From assembly GCF_040779325.2 (NCBI RefSeq), contig NZ_JBFONT020000002.1, forward strand, positions 186,001-250,000: 64,000 nt of DNA, read 5' to 3'. Below are positions 1-8,326 of this stretch, in pieces; position 1 is the first letter of the stretch, and each line of letters starts with the position of its first letter. The notes below the pieces were generated by a model. The model worked only from the letters and a program-made list of their open reading frames with translations. It was not told where the DNA came from and did no database searches. This stretch comes from Aestuariibius violaceus (GTDB lineage: Bacteria > Pseudomonadota > Alphaproteobacteria > Rhodobacterales > Rhodobacteraceae). Made by a program: the position numbers and the translations under genes.

Positions 1-372
1 GAGCTGGAGCTGCTGACGAGCGGAAACGACAAGGTGCATCTGACGATCGCGCTGAACTATGGCGGCCGGGACGAGGTCGCGCGGGCGACGAAGCGGCTGG
101 CCTATGACGTGTCGGTCGGCAAGCTCTCTTACAAGGATGTCACCGACGAGACGCTGGCGCGATATCTGGACACGCGGGTGCTGCCCGATCCGGACCTGGT
201 GATCCGGACGAGCGGGGAGGCGCGGATTTCGAACTTCTTGCTGTGGCAGTCGGCCTATAGCGAATACGAGTTCGTGGATACTCTGTGGCCTGATTTCACC
301 CGGCACGAGTTCGCGCGGGTGCTGAGCGGGTTCGGCCAGCGGGACCGCCGGTTCGGAGCCGTGAAGGCCTGA
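1..372 (+). CDS. uppS: Isoprenyl transferase (undecaprenyl diphosphate synthase), C-terminal part
   Basis: This is the 3' half of a cis-prenyltransferase that extends isoprenoid diphosphates with isopentenyl diphosphate to make the C55 carrier for cell-wall and surface polymers. The reading frame is open from base 1, so the start lies upstream; about 123 of the usual 230-250 residues are present. The family signature is clear: DLVIRTSGEARISNFLLWQ, with the conserved R-T-S-G and S-N-F-L-L-W-Q residues, followed by an acidic ALWPDF-like stretch (TLWPDF). It is followed after 1 bp by cdsA, as usual in this conserved cluster. Confidence 0.95.
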   Translation, partial: ELELLTSGNDKVHLTIALNYGGRDEVARATKRLAYDVSVGKLSYKDVTDETLARYLDTRVLPDPDLVIRTSGEARISNFLLWQSAYSEYEFVDTLWPDFTRHEFARVLSGFGQRDRRFGAVKA

Positions 373-373
373 C

Positions 374-1177
374 GTGTCGCTGGGACTGCCCGATCCGGGA
401 AGATGGGACGACCTGACGGTCCGGCTGGTGTCGGGCGCGGCGATGGCGGCAATCGGAATTGCTGCGATCCTCGTGGGCGGCGTGTGGTTCCAGATGCTGG
501 CGGTCTTCGTGACCGCGATCATGGTCTGGGAGCTGTGGATGATGATCCGGCCCGAGGTGCCGACGACGGGGGCGCTGCTGGCCGCAGGTGTGGCGAGCGT
601 GCTGTCGGGGCTCCTGGTGTCGGACCGGACGATGCTGTGGGTCTTCATGCTGATCGTGCCGATCGTGGGCGCGGTGGTCCTGAAGACCGAGCGCAAGACG
701 TTCTTTCTGTTCGCGCTGGGCATTCAGCTGGCGGGCTGGGGGCTTGTGGTGTTCCGCGAGGATTACGGGCCGCTGTGGCTGCTGTGGCTGATCCTGGTGG
801 TCGTCGCGACCGATGTTTTCGGCTATTTTGTGGGCCGTGCGGTGGGCGGGCCGAAGTTCTGGCCCGCGGTGAGCCCCAAGAAGACGTGGAGCGGGACGGC
901 GGCCGGGTGGGCCTCGGCCGCTGTCGTGGGCGCGTTGTTCCTGACGTTTACGGATGCGGGGTTCGATATCGTCTGGATCTCGGCGATGCTGAGCCTGGCC
1001 TCGCAGATGGGAGATATCGCGGAGAGTGCGTTGAAACGGCGGATGCATGTGAAGGATTCGAGCGCTTTGATCCCGGGGCACGGGGGGCTCTTCGACCGGT
1101 TCGACGGGCTGCTGGGCGCGTCGCTCTTCATGCTGTTCGTGGCGCTGGTCGTCGATGTGCCCGGGGTCGCGTTTTGA
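374..1177 (+). CDS. cdsA: Phosphatidate cytidylyltransferase
   Basis: Integral inner-membrane enzyme that makes CDP-diacylglycerol from phosphatidic acid and CTP, the entry point to phospholipid synthesis. The 267-aa product has about seven hydrophobic helices. It carries the CTP-transferase signature near the C-terminus: a K-D-S/I-P-GHGG-x-x-D-R-x-D pattern, seen here as VKDSSALIPGHGGLFDRFDG. The start is GTG, 1 bp after the uppS stop, and the stop overlaps the TTG start of dxr. This tight packing suggests translational coupling in the uppS-cdsA-dxr-rseP operon. The length matches the family. Confidence 0.95.
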   Translation: MSLGLPDPGRWDDLTVRLVSGAAMAAIGIAAILVGGVWFQMLAVFVTAIMVWELWMMIRPEVPTTGALLAAGVASVLSGLLVSDRTMLWVFMLIVPIVGAVVLKTERKTFFLFALGIQLAGWGLVVFREDYGPLWLLWLILVVVATDVFGYFVGRAVGGPKFWPAVSPKKTWSGTAAGWASAAVVGALFLTFTDAGFDIVWISAMLSLASQMGDIAESALKRRMHVKDSSALIPGHGGLFDRFDGLLGASLFMLFVALVVDVPGVAF

Positions 1178-2340
1178 GGCGGGTGAGCGTCTTTGGCGCG
1201 ACCGGATCTATCGGGCGGCAGACGTTGGATCTGGTGGGCCGTGGGGAGTATCGGGTTGTCGCGTTGACCGCGGGATCGGATGCGGCGGCGCTGGCGGACC
1301 TGGCGCTGGAGCATCGGGCCGAGGTCGCGGTGATCGCGGACGAGGCCGCTCTACCCGAACTGCGCACGCGGCTGGAGGGCAGCGGCGTGGAAGCGGCGGC
1401 GGGGCAGGCAGCCTTGGTCGAAGCGGCGGCGCGGCCCGCGGACTGGATCATGTCGGCCATCGTTGGAGCGGCGGGGATCGCGTGCTCTCTGGCTGCGGTA
1501 CGGCAGGGGACGACGTTGGCACTGGCCAACAAGGAGACGCTGGTGGCGGCCGGGCCTTTGCTGATGGCGGAGGCGAAGCGGCACGGGGCAACGGTGCTGC
1601 CGGTCGACAGCGAGCATTCGGCGGTCTTCCAGGCCCTGGTGGGCGAAGATACGGCCGCGGTCGAGCGGGTCGTCATCACCGCGAGCGGTGGGGCGTTCCG
1701 GGACCGGCCTTTGGAAGAGCTGGCCCATGTGACAGTGGCCGAGGCCTCGAGCCATCCGAACTGGGATATGGGGCAGCGGATCACCATCGATTCGGCATCC
1801 ATGTTCAACAAGGCGCTGGAGCTGATCGAAACGAAGGAGTTCTTCGGCATCGCGCCCGCGCGGATCGAGGCGGTGGTGCATCCCGAGAGCCTGGTTCACG
1901 CGCTGGTGGGCTTCCGCGACGGGGCGCTGATGGCCCATGTGGGCCCGCCCGATATGCGCCATGCGATCGGCTATGCGTTGCACTGGCCCGAGCGGGGGCA
2001 TGTGCCGGTGGAGCGGCTGGATCTGGCGAAGATCGGCCAGCTGACCTTCCGGGAACCCGAGCCCGCGCGCTATCCGGCGCTGGCGCTGGCGCGCGCGGTG
2101 ATGGAGACCGGAGGCATGGCGGGGGCCGCTTTCAACGCGGCCAAGGAACGGGCCTTGGACGGGTTCATCGCGGGTGAGATCGGGTTCATGGCCATGGCAG
2201 GGGTCGTCGACCGCACGCTCGACGCGATGTCAGGCAAGGACGGCCTTGGAATCGCCGCAGAGAGCTTAGATAGGGTCATGGAGACCGACGCTCGCGCGCG
2301 GGAAATCGCCGGGCAGATGATCGAGACAGGCAGGGGGTAG
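1174..2340 (+). CDS. dxr: 1-deoxy-D-xylulose 5-phosphate reductoisomerase
   Basis: Second enzyme of the MEP isoprenoid pathway: it converts DXP to MEP with NADPH and is the fosmidomycin target. The N-terminal Rossmann motif VSVFGATGSIG is present, with ALANKETLVAAG in the middle and the metal and substrate residues in LPVDSEHSA and in SASMFNKALELIE. I chose TTG at 1174, which overlaps the cdsA stop (TTGA) and gives the usual MRRVSVFGATGS start and 388 aa. GTG at 1183 is the alternative. The frame is open far upstream (to 403), but that stretch is a shadow of cdsA. Confidence 0.93.
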   Translation: MRRVSVFGATGSIGRQTLDLVGRGEYRVVALTAGSDAAALADLALEHRAEVAVIADEAALPELRTRLEGSGVEAAAGQAALVEAAARPADWIMSAIVGAAGIACSLAAVRQGTTLALANKETLVAAGPLLMAEAKRHGATVLPVDSEHSAVFQALVGEDTAAVERVVITASGGAFRDRPLEELAHVTVAEASSHPNWDMGQRITIDSASMFNKALELIETKEFFGIAPARIEAVVHPESLVHALVGFRDGALMAHVGPPDMRHAIGYALHWPERGHVPVERLDLAKIGQLTFREPEPARYPALALARAVMETGGMAGAAFNAAKERALDGFIAGEIGFMAMAGVVDRTLDAMSGKDGLGIAAESLDRVMETDARAREIAGQMIETGRG

Positions 2341-2342
2341 TT

Positions 2343-3671
2343 TTGGAGTTCTTGACGCAGTTCCTCGAGACGTCAGGCGGCGTTGCCTACATCATCTTCT
2401 TTTTCATCGTTGCGTTGTCGATCATCGTCGCGGTGCACGAATACGGCCACTACATCGTGGGCCGCTGGTGTGGCATCAAGGCGGACGTCTTTTCGATCGG
2501 GTTCGGACCCGTGCTGTTGTCGCGGACCGACAAGCGCGGGACGGTCTGGCAATTCGCGGCCTTCCCCTTGGGCGGTTACGTGAAGTTCAAGGGCGACGCG
2601 AATGCGGCCAGCGTCGGGTCGGACGGAACGGTGGCCGAGGCCGCCGTGGCGCCGCGCGATACGATGCTGGGGGCGCCGCTTTGGGCGCGGGCGGCGACGA
2701 TCGTGGCCGGGCCGCTGTTCAACTTCATCATGAGCTTCTTCATCTTCGCCGGGGTCGGCCTGTCGGTCGGGCAGGTTGCGACGCCGCTGGCCGTGGGCGA
2801 GACCAAGCCGCTGCCCTTCACGATGGAGCTGGAGCCGGGGGATGTCATCCTCTCCATCGAGGGGGAGCCATTTGACGAAGACAATCTCGGCCCGCTCTAT
2901 GAGATGCTACCGACGCAGCCATCGCTTGACTACACCGTGTTGCGGGACGGAGAGGAAGTGACCGTTCAGGCGCCGCATCCGCAACCGGCGACGGTGTCGT
3001 CGGTCGTCCCACGCTCGCCCGCGTTCCAGGTCGAGATCCAGCCGGGCGACGTGATTACGGCAGTGGAGGGCGAGGCGATCTACTCCTTCGGCGAGCTGAT
3101 CGAAGCCGTGCGCGCCGTGGACGGCCGGGCCGTGCTGCTGGATGTGTGGCGCGACGGGGAGACGCTGGAATTCGTGCTCGTGCCCGAGAGGCGGGCGGCG
3201 CAAGGCGCCGATGGCAGCATAGAGGAGCGGTATCTGATCGGTATCCGCGGCGGGTCGCTGTTCGAACCGGCGACCGAGCCTCGCGGGCTTCTTGAGGCGG
3301 CCGAAGCGGGACTTGCGCAGGTCTGGTTCATCATCACCGCATCGCTGGACGGTATGTGGAAGATGATTACCGGCGTGATCTCGACCTGCAACATCAGCGG
3401 GCCGGTCGGCATCGCCGTCTCGAGCGGGGCCGCGGCGAGCGAAGGGCCGAGCAGCTTTATCTGGTTCGTGGCCGTCCTTTCGGCGGCGGTGGGTCTTCTG
3501 AACCTGCTGCCGGTGCCGGTTCTCGATGGCGGGCATCTGGTGTTCCACGCCTACGAGGCCGTCCGTGGCCGCCCGCCGTCGGAGAAGGCCCTGCGGGTTC
3601 TGATGTCGGTCGGTTTGGCTATGGTTGGATCGCTCATGTTTCTCGCGCTTTTTAGCGATTTGTTCTGCTAG
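2343..3671 (+). CDS. rseP: RIP metalloprotease RseP (site-2 protease)
   Basis: Membrane-embedded zinc protease of the M50 family that cuts membrane-bound anti-sigma factors and leftover signal peptides. The zinc site HEYGH is at residues 32-36 in the first transmembrane helix. Two PDZ-like segments lie at about residues 155-290, and the C-terminal PVPVLDGGH motif supplies the third zinc ligand. The 442-aa length is typical. The start is TTG, 2 bp after the dxr stop. The position between dxr and bamA is conserved in proteobacteria and links it to the envelope stress response. Confidence 0.95.
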   Translation: MEFLTQFLETSGGVAYIIFFFIVALSIIVAVHEYGHYIVGRWCGIKADVFSIGFGPVLLSRTDKRGTVWQFAAFPLGGYVKFKGDANAASVGSDGTVAEAAVAPRDTMLGAPLWARAATIVAGPLFNFIMSFFIFAGVGLSVGQVATPLAVGETKPLPFTMELEPGDVILSIEGEPFDEDNLGPLYEMLPTQPSLDYTVLRDGEEVTVQAPHPQPATVSSVVPRSPAFQVEIQPGDVITAVEGEAIYSFGELIEAVRAVDGRAVLLDVWRDGETLEFVLVPERRAAQGADGSIEERYLIGIRGGSLFEPATEPRGLLEAAEAGLAQVWFIITASLDGMWKMITGVISTCNISGPVGIAVSSGAAASEGPSSFIWFVAVLSAAVGLLNLLPVPVLDGGHLVFHAYEAVRGRPPSEKALRVLMSVGLAMVGSLMFLALFSDLFC

Positions 3672-3750
3672 TCCCACGAAGGCTCCGCGCTGCTGCCCCG
3701 ATTTCGTCACAATTGGACGGCAGGTTAACGGGCGTCGAAGGAGTGGTGAC

Positions 3751-3876
3751 ATGCAGACATTGAACGACGGTGTGCGCGCGCTGACATTCCTGGTGGAGCT
3801 GAACCGGGATCGGCTGATCGCGCTTGGAATCCTCGGCGGCGCCTTGTGGTTCGGCGCCTATATCTCGGCGCCTTAA
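3751..3876 (+). CDS. 41-aa single-pass membrane peptide, unknown function
   Basis: Short ORF encoding MQTLNDGVRALTFLVELNRD and then a hydrophobic helix of about 17 residues ending GAYISAP. A good ribosome binding site (AAGGAG around 3737-3742) lies just before the ATG, and a rho-independent terminator starts 30 bp after the stop, so it looks like a real small gene. The predicted product is a tail-anchored inner-membrane peptide. No function is recognised. A second peptide of similar size lies at 20315-20437, though I see no clear sequence similarity between them. Confidence 0.6.
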   Translation: MQTLNDGVRALTFLVELNRDRLIALGILGGALWFGAYISAP

Positions 3877-3905
3877 TCCCGGTCTGAACCGTCAAAAACC
3901 GGCCC

Positions 3906-3938
3906 GGGGCGCTCATATTTTTCGCGCCCCTGTTTTTT
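3906..3938 (+). terminator. Rho-independent terminator after the 41-aa peptide gene
   Basis: A 7-bp perfect stem (GGGGCGC at 3906-3912 with GCGCCCC at 3924-3930) around an 11-nt loop is followed by TGTTTTTT. It separates the rseP/small-peptide transcript from bamA. Confidence 0.8.
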
Positions 3939-3950
3939 GGTCGCGAGATT

Positions 3951-3979
3951 TTGACAAGGCTGGGTGATTTGGCTAACCG
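3951..3979 (+). promoter_or_regulatory. Candidate sigma-70 promoter for bamA
   Basis: A perfect TTGACA (3951-3956) is followed by a 17-bp spacer and TAACCG (3974-3979). Its place right after a terminator and before bamA supports it. It would start transcription near 3985, which favours the bamA start at 4019 over the ATG at 3983. The -10 match is weak. Confidence 0.45.
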
Positions 3980-4018
3980 TCGATGCCAATGAAAGCGGGC
4001 AACGGGCGGAACCACATC

Positions 4019-6367
4019 ATGATATCTTGGGGGAGCGCCGCGGCGCGTCACAAGCCCTATGGGGCATTTCGGGCGGTGCTTGCCATGGGGCTGGCCGTTC
4101 TCCTGTTCCTGGCGGCCGGGATCGCCAGCGCCCAGCAATTCCGCTTCAACAACGTTTCGGTCGAGGGCAACCAGCGGATCGAGGCGGCGACCATCCTGAC
4201 CTTCGCGGGCATCACGCGCGGCGAGGCCGTGTCGGCCGGGGAACTAAATGACGCGGCCCAGCGTATCCGCGCCTCGGGCCTGTTCGAAAGCGTGGAGGTG
4301 ATTCCGCAGGGCGGCACGCTTGTGATCCGCGTGGTGGAGTTCCCGACGATCAACCGCATCGCCTTCGAGGGGAACCGCCGATTGTCGGACGATGACCTTG
4401 CCGGGATCATCCGAAGCGAGCCGCGGCGGGTCTACAGCCCCTCGGTCGCGGAACAGGACACCGCGATCATTACCGAGGCCTATGCCCAGCAAGGCCGGAT
4501 CTCGGCCACCGTCACGCCGCGGATCATCCGGCGGAGTGACAACCGCGTGGATCTGGTGTTCGAGATCTTCGAGGGCGGGCTGACCGAGATCGAGCGGATC
4601 AGCTTCGTCGGCAATACCGAGTTTTCCGACCGGCGCCTGCGCCGGGTGCTTGAGACCACGCAGGCGGGCCTTTTCCGGCAGGTCGTCGGGCGGGACACGT
4701 TCATCGCCGACCGCGTGCAGTTCGACCAGCAGCTGCTGACCGACTTCTACCGGTCGCGCGGCTATGTGGATTTCGAGATCCAGAATGTCGATGTGTCGCT
4801 GACGCGGGAGCGGGATGCGTTCCTGATCACCTTCAACGTCCGCGAGGGCCAGCGCTTCGAGTTCGGCGACATCACAGTCAGAAGCGAGATCGCGGAGGTC
4901 GATGAGGATGTCTATCTCGACCTCGTGCGGCTGCGGCGCGGGGTCACGTTCAACCCCGAACGGATCGATGCCGATATTGCCCGGCTGGAGGTGCAGGCGC
5001 TGCGCGACGGGCTGAACTTCGTCCGGGTCGAGCCGCGGGTGACGCGTGACGACCGGGCGCTGGAGCTCGACGTGGAGTTTGTCGTGTCGCGGGGGCCGCG
5101 GGTCTTCGTCGAGCGGATCGATATCGAGGGGAACACGACCACGCTCGACCGGGTGATCCGGCGGCAGTTCCGGACGGTCGAGGGCGACCCGTTCAATCCG
5201 CGCGAGATCCGGGCGGCGGCGCAGCGGATCCGGGCGCTGGGCTATTTCGCCGAAAGCGACGTGGAGACCCGGGAAGGCTCCTCTCCCGATCAGGTGATCG
5301 TGGATGTGGACGTGGAGGAACAGCCGACAGGCTCGCTGTCCTTCGGGGCGAGCTTTTCGAGCGATAGCGGGCTGGGCTTCGCGGCCTCGCTGGCGGAGCG
5401 GAACTTCCTGGGGCGCGGGCAGCTCCTCGAGGTCGGGATCTCGACCGCGGAATCGAACCGGCGGCTGAACTTCCAGTTCGCCGAGCCGAATTTCCTGGGC
5501 CGCGATCTGCGGTTCGGTGTGAGCCTTGGCTACACGACGACGGATAACGAAAACGCGCTTTATGATACCGAGACGTTGCGCTTCAGCCCCTCGCTGACCT
5601 TCCCGGTGAGCGAGAACGGGCGGCTTGCGCTGCGCTATACGCTAGAGGCGCAGGACCTGTTTGACGTGCAGGGCGAGCGGGAGGACGATCCGGACGACCG
5701 GGCGAGCCTTCTGGTGTTCGATGAAGCCGATGACGGCCTGCTGGTGTCGAGCGCGCTGGGCTACACCTACAGCTATGACAACCGGCGGTCGGGCTTTGAT
5801 CCCGAGACCGGGATCGTGCTGCGGTTCGGCCAGGACTTCGCTGGGCTGGGCGGAGATCAGCGGTTCATCCGCACGACCTTCCTTGCCGCGGCCGAGAGGG
5901 AGACCTTCGGTGGGGACGTCACTCTGCGCGCGACCTTCGAGGGCGGTACGCTCACCTTTCTGGAGGACGAAAGCCGGGTGACAGACCGCTTCTTCCTCGG
6001 CGGGCGGACGATGCGCGGGTTCGAGGCTGGCGGGATCGGGCCGCGGGATGCGGATACCGACGATGCGCTGGGTGGCAACACCTTCGCTGTGATCCGGCTG
6101 GAATCGGAGTTTCCGCTGCCCCTGCCGGACGAGTACGGGGTCAGTGGTGGCGCGTTCTTCGACTACGGGTCGGTCTGGGATGTCGGCAAGGAGCGTGACG
6201 ATGTGGAGATCCTCTATGACGACTTCACACCGCGCGCCGTCGTCGGGCTTGCCGTCTTCTGGACCACGCCGATCGGCCCCCTGCGGTTCAACTTCACCGA
6301 GGCGCTGATCAAGGAAGACGAGGACGAGGACCGCAGCTTCGACATCACGATCCAGAGCCGTTTCTAG
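4019..6367 (+). CDS. bamA: Outer membrane protein assembly factor BamA
   Basis: Central Omp85 subunit of the Bam complex, which folds and inserts beta-barrel proteins into the outer membrane. An N-terminal signal peptide (hydrophobic LAVLLFLAAG, cut after ASA) precedes about five POTRA repeats (VSVEGNQRIEAATI, IAFEGNRRLSDDDL and similar) up to about residue 410, then a C-terminal barrel. The sequence ends in F (QSRF), typical of outer-membrane proteins. The barrel shows the conserved FFLGGRTMRGFE segment with the R-G-F motif. I prefer ATG 4019 because a likely promoter ends at 3979; ATG 3983 would add 12 residues. Confidence 0.95.
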   Translation: MISWGSAAARHKPYGAFRAVLAMGLAVLLFLAAGIASAQQFRFNNVSVEGNQRIEAATILTFAGITRGEAVSAGELNDAAQRIRASGLFESVEVIPQGGTLVIRVVEFPTINRIAFEGNRRLSDDDLAGIIRSEPRRVYSPSVAEQDTAIITEAYAQQGRISATVTPRIIRRSDNRVDLVFEIFEGGLTEIERISFVGNTEFSDRRLRRVLETTQAGLFRQVVGRDTFIADRVQFDQQLLTDFYRSRGYVDFEIQNVDVSLTRERDAFLITFNVREGQRFEFGDITVRSEIAEVDEDVYLDLVRLRRGVTFNPERIDADIARLEVQALRDGLNFVRVEPRVTRDDRALELDVEFVVSRGPRVFVERIDIEGNTTTLDRVIRRQFRTVEGDPFNPREIRAAAQRIRALGYFAESDVETREGSSPDQVIVDVDVEEQPTGSLSFGASFSSDSGLGFAASLAERNFLGRGQLLEVGISTAESNRRLNFQFAEPNFLGRDLRFGVSLGYTTTDNENALYDTETLRFSPSLTFPVSENGRLALRYTLEAQDLFDVQGEREDDPDDRASLLVFDEADDGLLVSSALGYTYSYDNRRSGFDPETGIVLRFGQDFAGLGGDQRFIRTTFLAAAERETFGGDVTLRATFEGGTLTFLEDESRVTDRFFLGGRTMRGFEAGGIGPRDADTDDALGGNTFAVIRLESEFPLPLPDEYGVSGGAFFDYGSVWDVGKERDDVEILYDDFTPRAVVGLAVFWTTPIGPLRFNFTEALIKEDEDEDRSFDITIQSRF

Positions 6368-6370
6368 GCG

Positions 6371-7009
6371 ATGCGGGTTCTCGCGCTGATCCTCTGCCTC
6401 CTCGCCGGGGCCGGATCGGCGCAGGACACGGCGCAGTCGCCCGTCCTGGTCTTCGATTTCGACCGGATGCTCTTTGACAGCGCCTTTGGCCAGCGGGTGG
6501 CGGGCGAGCTGCGCGCGGCGGGGGACGCCCTGGTCGCCGAGAACGAAGCGGCCGAGGAGGCCCTTCTGGCCGAAGAGGAAGCGTTGAGCCGGCGGCGCGA
6601 CGAGATCAGCGCCGAGGAGTTCGCGGCGCTGGCCAGCGATTTCGACGCGCGGGTCCAGCAGATCCGCCTGGAGCAGGACGTCAAGGAAGCGCAGCTGGAA
6701 CAGATGCTGCGCGAATGGCGGCAGCTGTTCCAGCGGGCGGCCAATCCGGTCCTGTCGGCGATCCTCGAAGAGCGGGGGGCGGCGATCCTGCTGGAGCAGC
6801 GGTCGACATATCTGGCGGCCAATACGGTCGACATCACCGACGAGGCCATCGCGCGGATCGACGCGGAGATCGGCGGCGGGGAAGCACTTCTGAACGTCGG
6901 CGTCATGCTCGACCAGCGGTTTGCCGATTGGCAGGCGGGGCGCCGGCCGGCCCCCGATGAGGGAGCGGAGGCGACCGACGAGGGCCCGGTTCCCGCCCCC
7001 GCGGAATGA
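6371..7009 (+). CDS. ompH: OmpH/Skp-family periplasmic chaperone
   Basis: Periplasmic holdase that keeps unfolded outer-membrane proteins soluble on the way to Bam. An N-terminal signal peptide (MRVLALILCLLAGAGSAQD) is followed by SPVLVFDFDRMLFDSAFGQR, the typical short beta segment, and then a long charged coiled-coil (about residues 45-125, rich in E, A, R and Q) that would form the tentacles. The tail is acidic and proline-rich. It follows bamA by 3 bp. At 212 aa it is somewhat longer than E. coli Skp because of that tail. Confidence 0.88.
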   Translation: MRVLALILCLLAGAGSAQDTAQSPVLVFDFDRMLFDSAFGQRVAGELRAAGDALVAENEAAEEALLAEEEALSRRRDEISAEEFAALASDFDARVQQIRLEQDVKEAQLEQMLREWRQLFQRAANPVLSAILEERGAAILLEQRSTYLAANTVDITDEAIARIDAEIGGGEALLNVGVMLDQRFADWQAGRRPAPDEGAEATDEGPVPAPAE

Positions 7010-7079
7010 GCGTCGCTTGCCCCGTTCCGGGTGAGTTGCTAGGCAGGCCGGGCCGAGACCTCCGCAGAAAGATCCCTTG

Positions 7080-7544
7080 ATGACAGAGCCCGTGACCACC
7101 GCCGATATCGACCTGATCCAGCGGATCCTGCCGCACCGCTACCCGTTCCTTCTGGTCGACAAGGTGGTCGATATCGACGGCACGTCGTCGGCCAGGGGGA
7201 TCAAGAACGTCACCTTCAACGAGCCGCATTTCCAGGGGCATTTCCCGGGCGCGCCGATCATGCCGGGCGTCACCATCGTCGAGGCGATGGCGCAGACGGC
7301 CGGCGTGATGGTGGGGGCGGGGCTGGGCCTCGCCGACAGCAACATGCTGATCTACTTCATGGCGATCGACAACTGCAAGTTCCGCCGCAAGGTGGTGCCT
7401 GGCGATGTGCTGGAGATGAAGCTGGAAACCGTGCGGGGCAAGGCGGGCGGCAAGGTCTGGAAGTTCAAGGGAACCGCGACCGTTGAGGGAGAGCTTGCCG
7501 CCGAGGCGGAGTTCACCGCGATGATGGATTTGAGCTCGGCGTGA
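7080..7544 (+). CDS. fabZ: 3-hydroxyacyl-[acyl-carrier-protein] dehydratase FabZ
   Basis: Dehydrates 3-hydroxyacyl-ACP in type II fatty acid synthesis. It competes with lipid A synthesis for 3-hydroxymyristoyl-ACP, hence its place beside lpxA. The hot-dog fold signature is present: LPHRYPFLLVDKV near the N-terminus and FQGHFPGAPIMPGV with the catalytic His, then the catalytic Glu in TIVEAMAQTAG. ATG 7080 is preferred over the in-frame TTG just before it (7077). The product is 154 aa. The stop overlaps the GTG start of lpxA. Confidence 0.96.
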   Translation: MTEPVTTADIDLIQRILPHRYPFLLVDKVVDIDGTSSARGIKNVTFNEPHFQGHFPGAPIMPGVTIVEAMAQTAGVMVGAGLGLADSNMLIYFMAIDNCKFRRKVVPGDVLEMKLETVRGKAGGKVWKFKGTATVEGELAAEAEFTAMMDLSSA

Positions 7545-8326
7545 GCACGGAGATCCATCCCAGCGCCGTGATCGAACCGGGCGCGCAGATCGGGGCGGGT
7601 TGCCGGATCGGGCCGTTCTGCCATGTGGGCCCGGACGTGATGCTGGCCGAGGGGGTCGAGCTGAAATCCCATGTGGTCGTGACCGGGGACACCGTGCTTG
7701 GGGCCGACACCATCGTCTTTCCGTTCTCGGTGATCGGGGAGATCCCGCAGGACCTGAAATACGATGGCGCGGCGACGCGGCTGAGGATCGGCAAGCGCAA
7801 CCGCATCCGCGAGCATGTCACGATGAACACCGGCACCACGGGCGGCGGTGGCGTGACGCGGATCGGGGATGACGGTCTGTTCATGGCGGGGTGCCACATC
7901 GCCCATGACGCGCAGGTGGGCGACCGGGTGATCGTCGTCAATTCGTCGGCCATCGCGGGCCATTGCGTGATCGAGGACGACGTGATCATCGGCGGTCTTT
8001 CCGGCGTGCACCAATGGGTGCGGATCGGGCAGGGGGCGATCATCGGGGCGCTCTCGATGGTGGCGAAGGATGTGATCCCCTATGGCCTCGTCCACGGGCC
8101 GCGGGCGCAGCTGGAGGGGTTGAACCTCGTGGGGCTCAAGCGCAAGGGGGTCGACCGGACGGACATCACCGCGCTGCGCGCGGCGCTGCAGACGCTGCGG
8201 CAGGGCGAGGGGACGTTCCACGACCGCGCCGCCCGGCTCGCCGAGGAGAGCGAAAGCGAGTATGTCGACCGGCTGGTCGCTTTCGTCCTGGGCGCCAGCG
8301 ACCGGCAGTTCCTGACGCCGGTCTGA
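7541..8326 (+). CDS. lpxA: Acyl-ACP--UDP-N-acetylglucosamine O-acyltransferase LpxA
   Basis: First step of lipid A synthesis: transfers 3-hydroxyacyl from ACP to UDP-GlcNAc. The N-terminal two thirds is a left-handed beta-helix of hexapeptide repeats (IHPSAVIEPGAQIGAGCRIG and on). The catalytic histidine region GCHIAHDAQVGD is intact, and the C-terminal part is helical. At 261 aa it is the usual length. The GTG start overlaps the fabZ stop by 4 bp, and the TGA overlaps the ATG of lpxI, so the three are likely coupled. Confidence 0.96.
   Translation: MSTEIHPSAVIEPGAQIGAGCRIGPFCHVGPDVMLAEGVELKSHVVVTGDTVLGADTIVFPFSVIGEIPQDLKYDGAATRLRIGKRNRIREHVTMNTGTTGGGGVTRIGDDGLFMAGCHIAHDAQVGDRVIVVNSSAIAGHCVIEDDVIIGGLSGVHQWVRIGQGAIIGALSMVAKDVIPYGLVHGPRAQLEGLNLVGLKRKGVDRTDITALRAALQTLRQGEGTFHDRAARLAEESESEYVDRLVAFVLGASDRQFLTPV

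Noticed and set aside
403..1173. Upstream extension of the dxr frame
   Set aside because: It runs through cdsA in another frame; the Rossmann motif of DXR starts right after 1174.
5642..7099. 485-aa minus-strand frame opposite bamA and ompH
   Set aside because: Shadow of two well-supported genes.
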